DNA from: Thermoplasmata archaeon
Lineage (GTDB): Archaea > Thermoplasmatota > Thermoplasmata > Lutacidiplasmatales > UBA184
Length of the DNA: 64,000 nucleotides
Direction: 5' to 3'
Assembly (NCBI GenBank): GCA_021844945.1
Contig: JAKBSJ010000002.1
Coordinates: forward strand, 164,965-228,964
Positions 35,865 to 45,836 of this stretch are shown here, one piece after another. The position numbers and the translations under genes are program-made. The notes under the pieces were generated by a model that saw nothing but the letters and a program-made list of their open reading frames with translations, was not told where the DNA came from and ran no database searches. Position 1 is the first letter of the stretch, and every line of letters starts with the position of its first letter.

Positions 35865-37187
35865 GTGATCGGCCAGTTCCCGTGGGACCCGTTCCCCGAG
35901 AACGTTCCCCTGCCCAAAGGCCCCGACCCGCTGCAGATCCACGCCTACCGGTCGGCCGTGACCTCGGCCGACGCATACCGAGGCGTTCGGGAAGGGCTCC
36001 GCTTCGAGCACGATCTCCTGCGCATCGGGAACCGCTTCGTTCCCCTCGGTCGGTACCGCGAAGCGGCGTTCGTTGCCGTGGGCGAGGCCGCGGGGTCCAT
36101 GGCGCAGGGGGCGATCGACGGGCTCGGCGAATTCGTGACGGCGGGATTCGTCGCGGGACCGAAGGATTCGCTGCATCAGGTCCCGTTCCCCCGGATCGAG
36201 GTCCCGCTCGGCCCGCCGGTCTCGCCGCGCTCGGAGGACGTGGTACGATCGATGATCGAGATCGCGGAGACGATGTCTCACGACCAGCTCCTGCTCCTGC
36301 TCCTCTCCCCCGGAGCGCTCAGCGCTCTCGCTCTCCCCCCGCCCGGAATGACCGGGGAGGAGGTGCGGGACCTTTGGGGAACGCTCACGGAACGGGGAGC
36401 CTCCGGGCGGGAGATCGAGCGGACGATCCGGGTCCTGGCCCAGGGTGGGGTCGGAGGAGGGGTGGGAGAGCGCTGTGCGACCACCGACATCGCGGCGTTC
36501 GTCGTGGACCGGGGGGACGGAGCGCGTCTCCTCGGGGGAGGTCCGGTGCACCCCGTGGACCCGTCGGAGCGCGAAGAGGTCCGGGCCCTGCTCGAGCGGC
36601 ACGGACTGCGGGATCGATTGCCGGCGCCGGCCCGTGAACGGTTGACCCGGGCCGCCGGGCCGCCGGGTGGGCCGGTGCATCGGCCCGTCTACGTCGCGCG
36701 CCCCTCCGACGCGATCACCGGCGCCGGCGACGCTCTGTACGACCGCAAGTGGCGCATCCGTCTCGGGATGATGGATCTCGCGGGCGGACCCGAGTCCGCC
36801 GCCGAACGATTCATGGCCCGGGTCGAAGAGGTCCTGGCCAAGGAGCCGGACCTCGCGCAGGACCGCAGCCGCGGGATCGCGGTCCCTGCGATGACGACTC
36901 TCGACCAGCCCGAAGGGATCGACGACGGGCCCGCCATCGCGCGGTTCCTCCAGCACGCCGAAGGGCAGGTGCGGCGTCGGGAGCTCAGCGTCGGGATCTT
37001 CCGGACGGTCGGCGCTCTCGGAGCTTCGGGATTCCCGGCCGGGGCCGTGATCGGCAAGCCGGGGAATCCCGAATTTTCCCGTCACGCCGGTCGCGCGCGC
37101 GCCGTTCCGATGGAGGCCGGGATCACCGACGTCGGCCTCCTGGTCCTCGCGCTCTTCCCGGCGGACGAGACCAGCGCTTCCAAGTAG
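35865..37187 (+). CDS. Glycerate 2-kinase (MOFRL/GckA)-like protein, divergent
   Basis: The 440-residue protein follows the two-domain DUF4147-MOFRL glycerate kinase pattern: IHAYRSAVTSADAYRGVREGL at the start, LLLLLLSPGALSALALPPPGM for the SGGxSAL loop, and a C-terminal MEAGITDVGLLVLALFP block. Conserved residues are altered: the family GKAA is GEAA (Glu74), and the VRKHLS..KGG block reads IRVLAQGGVGGGVG. The conserved C-terminal S/T-DG-D is not obvious. It may not phosphorylate glycerate. GAAGGAAC supports the GTG start. It sits 45 bases after the oxidase pair, suggesting joint expression. Confidence 0.72.
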   Translation: MIGQFPWDPFPENVPLPKGPDPLQIHAYRSAVTSADAYRGVREGLRFEHDLLRIGNRFVPLGRYREAAFVAVGEAAGSMAQGAIDGLGEFVTAGFVAGPKDSLHQVPFPRIEVPLGPPVSPRSEDVVRSMIEIAETMSHDQLLLLLLSPGALSALALPPPGMTGEEVRDLWGTLTERGASGREIERTIRVLAQGGVGGGVGERCATTDIAAFVVDRGDGARLLGGGPVHPVDPSEREEVRALLERHGLRDRLPAPARERLTRAAGPPGGPVHRPVYVARPSDAITGAGDALYDRKWRIRLGMMDLAGGPESAAERFMARVEEVLAKEPDLAQDRSRGIAVPAMTTLDQPEGIDDGPAIARFLQHAEGQVRRRELSVGIFRTVGALGASGFPAGAVIGKPGNPEFSRHAGRARAVPMEAGITDVGLLVLALFPADETSASK

Positions 37188-37217
37188 GCCCCCACCGACG
37201 GGAACGTCGACCCCGGC

Positions 37218-37790
37218 TCACGGAGCCCGCGACGTTAACGACTCGAAGTGACGCTTCAAGGACATGTACTCGTCGAAGGAGATCTCGCGACGCGCGCGGA
37301 TGATCCCGGCCTGACGCAGGGATTCGATCCGATACTGCCGGATGAGAGTGTCGACGCTGCGGGTCGCCGCGGGCGGTGCCGTGGAGGGCCGCTCGGAAGC
37401 GGGCGGGGTCATCGCGGGTGGCGAAGTGGGCGTCGGCGGCGGGGATCGCGCGGGCGCACCCGTTTCGAGATGGGCGCGCAGTCGCTCGAACTCCGTCCCC
37501 GTGAGTTCTCCCTCGTCGAGAAGGAGCTCCAGCAACTCGGGCTGGCGAGGGCGATACGTCTCGATGAGTTCGTCAATCGATCGATCCGGTCGAGGTTCGC
37601 CGAGGGCGAGGGTCGCGACGGCGCGTCGCAGGCGCTCGAATGCCGCTTGGATCGCCTCGGCCGGTGGCCCGTCCGTCCCTTCGTCGAACTCGAGATGCTC
37701 GGCGAGGCGAACGGTCCCTTCTCCGGCGGCTCCTCCCCGGTGGATCGGCCGCTCGACCGAAATCTCGATGTCGCGACGGCGAGGAGGCAT
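37218..37790 (-). CDS. Protein with two copies of a 42-residue helical repeat
   Basis: I do not recognise this 190-residue protein, but it holds an internal repeat. Copy one begins RSIDELIETYRPRQPELLEL and ends GTEFERLRAHLETG; copy two begins RSVDTLIRQYRIESLRQAGI and ends FDEYMSLKRHFESL. The shared pattern is RS(I/V)DxLIxxYR...E(L/I)(T/S)xxE(F/Y)xxL(R/K)xH(L/F)E(S/T). A Pro/Thr/Ser-rich linker of about 30 residues joins them. This looks like the short C-terminal SHOCT-type helical module used as an oligomerisation or docking unit. Convergent with the glycerate-kinase-like gene. Confidence 0.75.
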   Translation of the reverse strand: MPPRRRDIEISVERPIHRGGAAGEGTVRLAEHLEFDEGTDGPPAEAIQAAFERLRRAVATLALGEPRPDRSIDELIETYRPRQPELLELLLDEGELTGTEFERLRAHLETGAPARSPPPTPTSPPAMTPPASERPSTAPPAATRSVDTLIRQYRIESLRQAGIIRARREISFDEYMSLKRHFESLTSRAP

Positions 37791-37897
37791 GACGGGCCAA
37801 TGGAGGTCATGGTCCGCAAAAAGGTACGCTCGGAGTAAGAGGAGGGATGGGTCCCAATCAATTACCTGTAGATATTCAGTTGCAAAAGACCATCAAC

Positions 37898-37917
37898 TAC
37901 CATACGGTAACTATAAG
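37898..37917 (+). promoter_or_regulatory. Operator-like dyad plus TATA box of the HxlR gene
   Basis: TACCATACGGTA at 37898-37909 is a TACC-N4-GGTA dyad directly followed by CTATAAG at 37911-37917, about 27 bases before the ATG at 37942. The dyad overlaps the BRE position, where a bound repressor would block TFB. HxlR proteins typically autoregulate through such dyads, so this is the probable operator. Confidence 0.6.
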
Positions 37918-37941
37918 AACCTACATGCCCTGCTACTCACG

Positions 37942-38430
37942 ATGAGGCCCATGGAACGTTCACGAAACCGTGGCCCGATCGCCGAAGACCTTCGCGATGG
38001 CGAGACGTGCGATAGCCAGGGCCGCGCTCTGTGCCCCGTACTGGCCGCCGTAGGCGTGATCGGTACCGAGTGGCGGCTCGCCATCATCCACCGGCTCCTC
38101 GACGGCCCCCAACGGTTCAGCGAGATCCTGAAGTCGAACCCTCGGTTGAACGCGAAGACCCTCAGCGCGACGCTCAAGTTCCTCGAGGGGCAGGGCGTGG
38201 TTCAGCGCCACGTCATCAGCACCCGCCCTTTCTCGGTCACCTACTCTCTTACCGAGATGGGGCTCAGCCTCGCCCCGGCAGCTCGCGAATTGCGGATCTG
38301 GGGCGAACGCTGGCTCGTTCCGCGGGCCACCGCTCGCGCCAACGCACCTACCGCCCGGCCCACGCCCGTCATCGAGGGGGAGTTGCCGCGGATCGTCGTC
38401 CCCGACGCGGGAACCCCCCGCTCGCACTGA
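37942..38430 (+). CDS. HxlR-type winged-helix regulator
   Basis: A 162-residue HxlR/MarR-like protein. The diagnostic N-terminal cysteine lies in ALCPVLAAVGVIGTEWRLAII, then GPQRFSEILKSNPRLNAKTLS carries the recognition helix, followed by the wing GVVQRHVISTRPFSVTYSLT and ELRIWGERW. The last 45 residues are Pro/Ala-rich and unrelated to the domain. HxlR proteins often sense aldehydes or oxidants through the cysteine. The gene is preceded by a TATA box at leaderless distance and an overlapping dyad. Confidence 0.9.
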   Translation: MRPMERSRNRGPIAEDLRDGETCDSQGRALCPVLAAVGVIGTEWRLAIIHRLLDGPQRFSEILKSNPRLNAKTLSATLKFLEGQGVVQRHVISTRPFSVTYSLTEMGLSLAPAARELRIWGERWLVPRATARANAPTARPTPVIEGELPRIVVPDAGTPRSH

Positions 38431-38582
38431 ACGGAACACCCCCCGAGAGAGGCGTTCCGCCACCTCTCCCTTGTCGGTTGAAATACCCGAAAGACCGGTG
38501 GTTTCTCCGCATACCACCCCGAAGGGTCGCGCAACATCGCCGATAGGGGACTGCACCGTCCCGGGCGTGCGCGCGACCCTTC

Positions 38583-39506
38583 TCAACCTCGGTTCTTACG
38601 TAGGCGATGGTCTCGAACGAGCTTTCGCCAGAGGTACAGCGTGGCATAGCTCCCCCAGCCGGGGTAGTGCTCATCGGCCCACGCCCGTGCGGCCTCTTCG
38701 GGGGCGCGCCGCGACAGGACGCCGTACTGCGCGAGCGCCACGCGCAGCCCGAGGTCCCCCGCCACGAACAGGTCCGTGCGACCCGCTCCTCGCAAAAGAG
38801 CGTTCTCGGCGGTCCACCGCCCGACCCCGGGTTCGGCATCGAGCCGGTCGATCGCTGCTTCACGGCCTAGACGACGGAACTCTTCGGCGTCGAAGCGCCC
38901 GTCGATCTCGCCCTGGGAGAGCGAGAAGAGCGCGGTCGACTTGGCCCGACTGAGACCGAGGCGTCGAACGCCGGAGGGTCCGAGACGGCGGACCGCGCGA
39001 GGGGGTGGAGCGCAGGGTAGCACGATATCGTCCACCCGCAAGTACGCGTGCGTCGCCTTCAGGATCCGCCGCCACAACGTGTCGGCGGCCCGCACCGATA
39101 GCTGCTGTCCGACAATCGCCTGGGCCAACGACTCGTACAGAGAAGGATCCCGGGGCAAGCGCACTCCGCGGAACGTTCGCTCCGTTCCCCGAAGCGCCGG
39201 TTCCCGTCGGACCCATCGGTAGAACGCGGGGAGATCGTGTTCGAGGCTGAACATCTCTCGCACGGCCGAACGCGCCGCGGCGGGGCTCGCGCCGCGAGCC
39301 TCGATCTGCCAGCGTCGGCCGTGGACCGATACTCCGAGCGCCCACGGTCGATCGGCCGGGCCCCACGCGCGCCACAACGTTCGTCCATCGGGGGACCAAA
39401 CGGTCGATCGTGTGGCGTACTCGAGCTCGTCCCCGTACCGGGGGAACCGGGACAAGGGCGGAGGTTGCACGTGCGTACGGATTCGGTCCCCAACGACGCC
39501 CCCCAC
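38583..39506 (-). CDS. HhH-GPD DNA glycosylase (AlkA/Ogg-like)
   Basis: The 307-residue protein is a helix-hairpin-helix base-excision enzyme. The HhH with GPD-type loop is AEPGVGRWTAENALLRGAGR, followed by the catalytic aspartate in FVAGDLGLRVAL. The helix LYESLAQAIVGQQLSVRAADT is standard for AlkA-type 3-methyladenine glycosylases. The N-terminal 110 residues form the beta domain of this group. No lysine stands in the OGG1 position, so it is probably monofunctional. No [4Fe-4S] cysteines are seen. The first ~10 residues may be spurious. Confidence 0.88.
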   Translation of the reverse strand: MGGVVGDRIRTHVQPPPLSRFPRYGDELEYATRSTVWSPDGRTLWRAWGPADRPWALGVSVHGRRWQIEARGASPAAARSAVREMFSLEHDLPAFYRWVRREPALRGTERTFRGVRLPRDPSLYESLAQAIVGQQLSVRAADTLWRRILKATHAYLRVDDIVLPCAPPPRAVRRLGPSGVRRLGLSRAKSTALFSLSQGEIDGRFDAEEFRRLGREAAIDRLDAEPGVGRWTAENALLRGAGRTDLFVAGDLGLRVALAQYGVLSRRAPEEAARAWADEHYPGWGSYATLYLWRKLVRDHRLRKNRG

Positions 39507-39582
39507 GGGGCGCCCAGGTTCGCGCGCGCGATAACGCTGCCCCGGTCCCGGCGGAGTTCCGGATGTTTATCAACGAAATGAC

Positions 39583-39590
39583 CTATAAAT
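39583..39590 (+). promoter_or_regulatory. TATA box of the SufR-like gene
   Basis: CTATAAAT at 39583-39590 lies about 26 bases upstream of ATG 39612, predicting a leaderless message. The short upstream ACGAAATGAC may be the BRE region. Confidence 0.65.
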
Positions 39591-39611
39591 TCCGGTGGCG
39601 TCTGCGAGCCG

Positions 39612-40271
39612 ATGGTCGCCGACGAAGGGGGATCGACCCATGGCTTCGCCGGATCGAAGCAGGCGATCCTCCTCTATCTGAAGCAGACCAGCTCGGCGAG
39701 CCTTGCCGAGATTGCTCGAGCGGTCGGCATCAGCAAGACCGCCGCTCTCACCCACCTCGAGCAGCTCGAATCCCAAGGGTGGCTCGAGCGTTCGTTCCAG
39801 CGGGGCGCCGTCGGTCGGCCGCCGGTGTGTTTCCGACTCTCTCCTCGATCGACCCAGCTCTTCCCCCAGCGCTATTCCGAGGTCTCCCGGGCCGCGCTCG
39901 ACTTCATCCAGCGGCGCCTCGGCCGACCGGCCGTCATCGAGCTCTTCCAGGAACGTGCCCACGACCTGGCCGATCGGAACCGGAGCCGGATCGATGCCGT
40001 TCGGTTATCCGAACGCGTCGAGCGTCTCGCCGCCGTCCGCTCCGAGGGAGGATACATGGCCGAGGTCGGGATCCGGCGCAAAGGGGCCGTCGAGCTTCAG
40101 GAGCACAACTGCCCCATTCTGGCGCTCGTGGGACAGTACCCGGAGGCATGCGACATCGAGCGTCGGATGTTTGAGAGCGTACTCCGCGCCCGGGTCGACG
40201 TGAGCCACCGGGTCGTCGTCGGGGATGCGGTCTGCCGCTTCTGGGTTCGGGAGAGGGAGAGCGGAGGATGA
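39612..40271 (+). CDS. SufR-like iron-sulfur sensing regulator
   Basis: A 219-residue protein with an N-terminal winged helix (ILLYLKQTSSASLAEIARAVG, SKTAALTHLEQLESQGWLER) and a C-terminal region matching SufR and related ArsR-type regulators. Three cysteines occur at the SufR spacing: HNCPILAL, YPEACDIERRM and GDAVCRFWV. In cyanobacteria these hold a [4Fe-4S] cluster and the protein represses suf genes. No suf genes are in view, so it may control them elsewhere. The methyltransferase gene follows. Confidence 0.83.
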   Translation: MVADEGGSTHGFAGSKQAILLYLKQTSSASLAEIARAVGISKTAALTHLEQLESQGWLERSFQRGAVGRPPVCFRLSPRSTQLFPQRYSEVSRAALDFIQRRLGRPAVIELFQERAHDLADRNRSRIDAVRLSERVERLAAVRSEGGYMAEVGIRRKGAVELQEHNCPILALVGQYPEACDIERRMFESVLRARVDVSHRVVVGDAVCRFWVRERESGG

Positions 40272-40440
40272 CACCGCGTCCGGCACTTCCCACCGGGTTC
40301 CGTCGCAGGTCGGGAGCGACGGTCGCCCGGTTACCGCGAGGTGGGACCTTCGAGCTGCTGATCCCGGCTGGGGACCGCGACGGTGGACGCACGACGACCC
40401 CGACGTCTTGATGGACCGGGTCGTCTCGCATGGCCCGGAG

Positions 40441-41217
40441 ATGTCGCCCTGGGAACCGGACCGCTATCTTGCCTTCGAGAAGGAGCGGACGCTTCCGGCC
40501 CGAGACCTCGTACGACGTATCGAACTGGAATGGCCCTCTCGGATCGTGGACCTAGGATGCGGAACCGGGACCAGCACGGCGGTTCTTCGGGAACGATGGC
40601 CCCGAGCGTCCATCGTCGGCATCGATCGTTCCGAGGAGATGTTGCGTCGGGCGCGCGCCTCCGTACCGACGGGGGACTGGGTATCGGCCGACCGGGCGAC
40701 GTGGACACCCTCCGAGCCGTACGATCTCGTCTTCTCGAACGCCGCGCTTCAGTGGATCCGAGCTCCCGCGGCCGCCGCGGCTCGGCTGTTCGGCTTTGTG
40801 GCCGAGGGAGGGGCGCTCGCATTCCAAATTCCCATCCGGTACGCTCGCGCGCCCGGGTGGGCCGAGGTCCTCGCTCAGGTGGTACGCCGCGAACCTTGGA
40901 TCCACCGCTTTCCGACGGACGCGCGCGAAGACGGCTGCATCGGAATGGGGGCCATCTACGATCTCCTCGCGCCAAGGGCGGCCCGCGTCGACCTGTGGGA
41001 TACGGAGTACGTACACGTCCTTCCCGGCCCGCAGGCGATCGTCGAATGGACGCGGGGAACCGGCCTTCGTCCCTGGCTGGAAAAGCTGGACGACCCGGCC
41101 GAGCGCGAGCAGTTCCTTACGGAGTACACGGCAGGTATCGCTTCTCGGTATCCGAAACGGGGGGATGGGAAGGTGCTCTTCCCGTTCCCGCGGCGGTTCG
41201 TGATCGCGTACCGGTAA
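40441..41217 (+). CDS. Trans-aconitate 2-methyltransferase-like SAM methyltransferase
   Basis: The 258-residue protein matches Tam in its characteristic start, MSPWEPDRYLAFEKERTLPA, and the SAM motif IVDLGCGTGTSTAVLRERWP, followed by VGIDRSEEMLRRAR and LVFSNAALQWI. The C-terminal half contains GTGLRPWLEKLDD and YPKRGDGKVLFPFPRRFVIA, also Tam features. Tam methylates trans-aconitate, detoxifying a spontaneous aconitase inhibitor. A CCGGAG precedes the start closely. ATG 40411 is possible, but the shorter start agrees with the family. Confidence 0.88.
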   Translation: MSPWEPDRYLAFEKERTLPARDLVRRIELEWPSRIVDLGCGTGTSTAVLRERWPRASIVGIDRSEEMLRRARASVPTGDWVSADRATWTPSEPYDLVFSNAALQWIRAPAAAAARLFGFVAEGGALAFQIPIRYARAPGWAEVLAQVVRREPWIHRFPTDAREDGCIGMGAIYDLLAPRAARVDLWDTEYVHVLPGPQAIVEWTRGTGLRPWLEKLDDPAEREQFLTEYTAGIASRYPKRGDGKVLFPFPRRFVIAYR

Positions 41218-41350
41218 CCGCCGAGCGGGGGTCCCTCGGGACCGGTGACACCCTCCGCTCGAGGGCAGCGCTAGGATATCCCACCTGACGCCGGCGCTCC
41301 GAACGGCGAGGCTCCATCAGCCAAAATACGGGCCATGCTTCGGCCCGCCC

Positions 41351-43316
<1,966 letters not shown>

Positions 43317-43342
43317 TAGACCCGCACCGGAGTGCCGGGCCG

Positions 43343-43882
43343 ATGCGGCTCTTCTTCGCGGTCGACATCCCTCCGCTACCCCCTTGGGAGCCGGGCTCAC
43401 GCCGCGCTACCTCGGCGCCGCCCGAGCATATCACCGTCCGGTTCCTGGGCGACATGCCGGCGGAACGGTGCGCCGACCTAGACCGCGCCGGGTCGGAAGC
43501 GGTCGCCGGGCTCCGGCCGTTCCCGATCGAGCTCGCATCGATCGGGGCCTTCCCGTCGGCGCGCTCGCCGCGCATCGTCTACGTCGCCCCCAACTTGGGG
43601 ACAGCGGATCTCGAGGTGCTCGCGGCACGCCTGACCGAGGCCCTGGCTCGGATCGGGATCCCGCCCGATCCTCGGCCGTTTGCGGCCCACGTGACGTGGC
43701 GGCGCATCCGCTCGGCCCGCGATCAGAGCGTGGCGCGCGTCCGGCTCGCCGAGGGAGCGCTCGGGCACCCGATCGCGACGGTGGTGCGTGCGCTGCTCCT
43801 CAAGGAAAGCGAGCTCTCCTCGGCCGGCGCCGTGCACCGGGTCATCGCCGAGTTCCCGCTGGGGGCCGCGTCGAATCCCTAG
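43343..43882 (+). CDS. thpR: RNA 2',3'-cyclic phosphodiesterase (2H family)
   Basis: The 179-residue protein has both HxT motifs of 2H phosphoesterases: EHITVRFLG at about residues 28-36 and AAHVTWRRI near 117-125. The start MRLFFAVDIPPLP is typical of ThpR/LigT. These enzymes hydrolyse 2',3'-cyclic phosphate ends or can join tRNA halves through 2'-5' bonds. The first repeat is shorter than usual between strand 1 and HIT. Its stop overlaps that of the convergent SHMT gene by four bases. Confidence 0.93.
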   Translation: MRLFFAVDIPPLPPWEPGSRRATSAPPEHITVRFLGDMPAERCADLDRAGSEAVAGLRPFPIELASIGAFPSARSPRIVYVAPNLGTADLEVLAARLTEALARIGIPPDPRPFAAHVTWRRIRSARDQSVARVRLAEGALGHPIATVVRALLLKESELSSAGAVHRVIAEFPLGAASNP

Positions 43883-45273
43883 GACGGGTCGCGGCCGACG
43901 AGATCGTAGTATCGGTACGCCGCTTCCCCCGCGCCGAAGCAGTACTGCAGGGTGGTGAATCCCGCCTTGAGCTGGGCCGCCTCGGTGCGGATCTCGTCCG
44001 ACGATCGGCCCTTATGCAGGAGGCCGTCGAACAGGTCGGCGATCCGCCCCATCTCCCGCTCCTTCATCCCGACGCGCGTGACCTCGGGCGAGCCCAGCCG
44101 GATGCCCTGCGGGTGCTTCGGGCTCGCGTCGCCCGGGAGGAGGTTCTTGTTGGAGATGATTCCCGCATCGGCGAGCGCGCGAGCGACCGCCTCTCCGCCC
44201 CCCTCGTTCGTGACCCGAACGGCGATCGTGTGCGACTGGGTGAACCCGAGGGGCTCGGCCAGCACGTCGAACCCCCGCTCGTTCAGGGCTTGCGCCAGCG
44301 CCTTCGCATTCGCGACCGTCTGGCGGGCGTACTCGCGTCCGAACTCGAGATGCTCGGCCAGGCTCACCGCGAGGGCCGCCATGGTATGGAGGTGGTGGTT
44401 GCTCGTGACCCCCGGGAAGGCGCCCGAGGCGAGGCGCTTGGCCCCGTCGGGTTCGAGGCCCTCTCCGAGCAGGATCCCGTGCTGCGGGCCCGGGAGGGTC
44501 TTGTGGGTGGAGGAACTGAGGACCTGACATCCCTCGCGCAGCGGGTCCTGGAACTGCCCGCCCCCAATCAGGCCAAGGACATGGGCCCCGTCGTACCATC
44601 CGCGGGCTCCGATCTCCTCGAGCGTCGGGCGAAGCTCGTCGATCGGCATCGGGAACAGGAAGAGGGAGAGGCCGAACAGGCACAGCTTGGGCCGGACCGC
44701 ACGCAGGATCTCCTTCGTGCGCGGAACGTCGATCGTCATGCGCTCCTCGTCCCACGCGTAGTAGACGGGCTTGACCGAACGGAGACCGAACGCGCCGAAC
44801 GAGGCGCTCGAGATGTGGGCGCCGTCCGCAAGCCGGCTCGTGCCGACGAGCTCGAACGGCTCGGCGAGGCCCTTGAGCACCGCGAGGTTGGCGACCGTTC
44901 CGGAAATCGGTCGGACGTCGGCGAACGAGCACCGGAAGAGACGTCGGGCGAGATCGAGACAGACGTTCTCGATGTGATCGACGTCTTCGTTCCCCTCGTA
45001 GTATCGCTCTCCGGGAAGCCCCTCCGCATAGCGGGAGTGGAGGTCGCTGATTAGGAGCTCCTTGGCGTACGGGGACAACAGGTTCTCGCTCGCGATCAGC
45101 GGGATGGCGCTCTCGAACCTCTTCGAGTGATGCTGAGCGGTGGCGCGAATGTCCCGCACTACCTGCGCCATCTCGCCCGAACGAGGCGGTGGCGTTGGCG
45201 TCGACCCCCCCACCCCTGTGTTTCCCGTGGAACGGTCGGTCGGCGCAACGCTCGAATTCGGGGGAAGAGACAT
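43879..45273 (-). CDS. glyA: Serine hydroxymethyltransferase
   Basis: This 464-residue enzyme interconverts serine and glycine with one-carbon transfer to a pterin carrier. Recognisable blocks are IPLIASENLLSPY, YAEGLPGERYYEGNEDVD, the PLP lysine in SSSTHKTLPGPQHG, GWYDGAHVLGLI and the C-terminal GIRLGSPEVTRVGM. The first 33 residues are Pro/Thr-rich and may be disordered; ATG 45171 is an alternative start. It likely works with the sarcosine-oxidase-like pair and methionine synthase in one-carbon flow, which is inference. The TATA box is shared with the divergent thioesterase. Confidence 0.93.
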   Translation of the reverse strand: MSLPPNSSVAPTDRSTGNTGVGGSTPTPPPRSGEMAQVVRDIRATAQHHSKRFESAIPLIASENLLSPYAKELLISDLHSRYAEGLPGERYYEGNEDVDHIENVCLDLARRLFRCSFADVRPISGTVANLAVLKGLAEPFELVGTSRLADGAHISSASFGAFGLRSVKPVYYAWDEERMTIDVPRTKEILRAVRPKLCLFGLSLFLFPMPIDELRPTLEEIGARGWYDGAHVLGLIGGGQFQDPLREGCQVLSSSTHKTLPGPQHGILLGEGLEPDGAKRLASGAFPGVTSNHHLHTMAALAVSLAEHLEFGREYARQTVANAKALAQALNERGFDVLAEPLGFTQSHTIAVRVTNEGGGEAVARALADAGIISNKNLLPGDASPKHPQGIRLGSPEVTRVGMKEREMGRIADLFDGLLHKGRSSDEIRTEAAQLKAGFTTLQYCFGAGEAAYRYYDLVGRDPS

Positions 45274-45306
45274 GGGTCACCCGGAAACGGTCACGCCACC
45301 GCAAGC

Positions 45307-45320
45307 GGCCATATATGGCC
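45307..45320. promoter_or_regulatory. Perfect palindromic TATA box between glyA and thioesterase
   Basis: GGCCATATATGGCC is a perfect 14-bp palindrome. Its centre lies about 27 bases before ATG 45343 (rightward thioesterase, leaderless spacing) and about 40 bases before ATG 45273 (leftward glyA, leaving a 13-base leader with GGGTGACC as ribosome site). One element can therefore serve both genes. The GGCC arms may also act as binding sites. Confidence 0.7.
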
Positions 45321-45342
45321 CCGTACCGGTTCCCAACCGACC

Positions 45343-45810
45343 ATGTCGCACTCTTCCTCTGGCCCGGACCCCTCTATCTCCTCTCCTCCTTGGCCGGTCC
45401 AGCGACGCTTCCCCGTACCCTACCACGATATCGACGTACTCAACCACCTCAACCATGCCGCCTACTTCCACTACATGGAGACGCTACGTTGCGACTACTA
45501 CCTCCCTCTCCTCCCCTCGCACGATCCCCGCGATCTCGACATCATCATCCTCGATGCCTCCTGCCGCTACCTCGCTCCCGTCCCGTACGGAGAGATCCTC
45601 CTCGGAGAGGTCGCGCCGGCCCGCCCCCTCGGTCGCACCAGCTTCACCCTGCTCTACCGTTTCACCGACGCCCATCGCCGCCTTACTGCTCGGGGAAAGA
45701 CGGTGGCCGTCTGCTACGATTACTCGAAATCAACGAAGCGAGAGATCCCTCCCAACCGCCGGAGGATCATGGAACGCCAAGCCGTCGACCCTACGGCCGA
45801 GGGATGGTAG
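45343..45810 (+). CDS. 4HBT-type acyl-CoA thioesterase
   Basis: A 155-residue hotdog-fold protein. The catalytic region reads YHDIDVLNHLNHAAYFHYMET, with Asp in the classic DxxxHxNxxxY arrangement of 4-hydroxybenzoyl-CoA thioesterases and FadM/YbgC. A second strand LGEVAPARPLGRTSFTLLYRF follows the family. The first 20 residues are Ser/Pro-rich. It should cleave an acyl-CoA thioester; the acyl group is unknown. It is expressed from the palindromic TATA box shared with glyA. Confidence 0.9.
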   Translation: MSHSSSGPDPSISSPPWPVQRRFPVPYHDIDVLNHLNHAAYFHYMETLRCDYYLPLLPSHDPRDLDIIILDASCRYLAPVPYGEILLGEVAPARPLGRTSFTLLYRFTDAHRRLTARGKTVAVCYDYSKSTKREIPPNRRRIMERQAVDPTAEGW

Positions 45811-45836
45811 CGCCGCGCCAGGTTCCAGTGGAAAGA

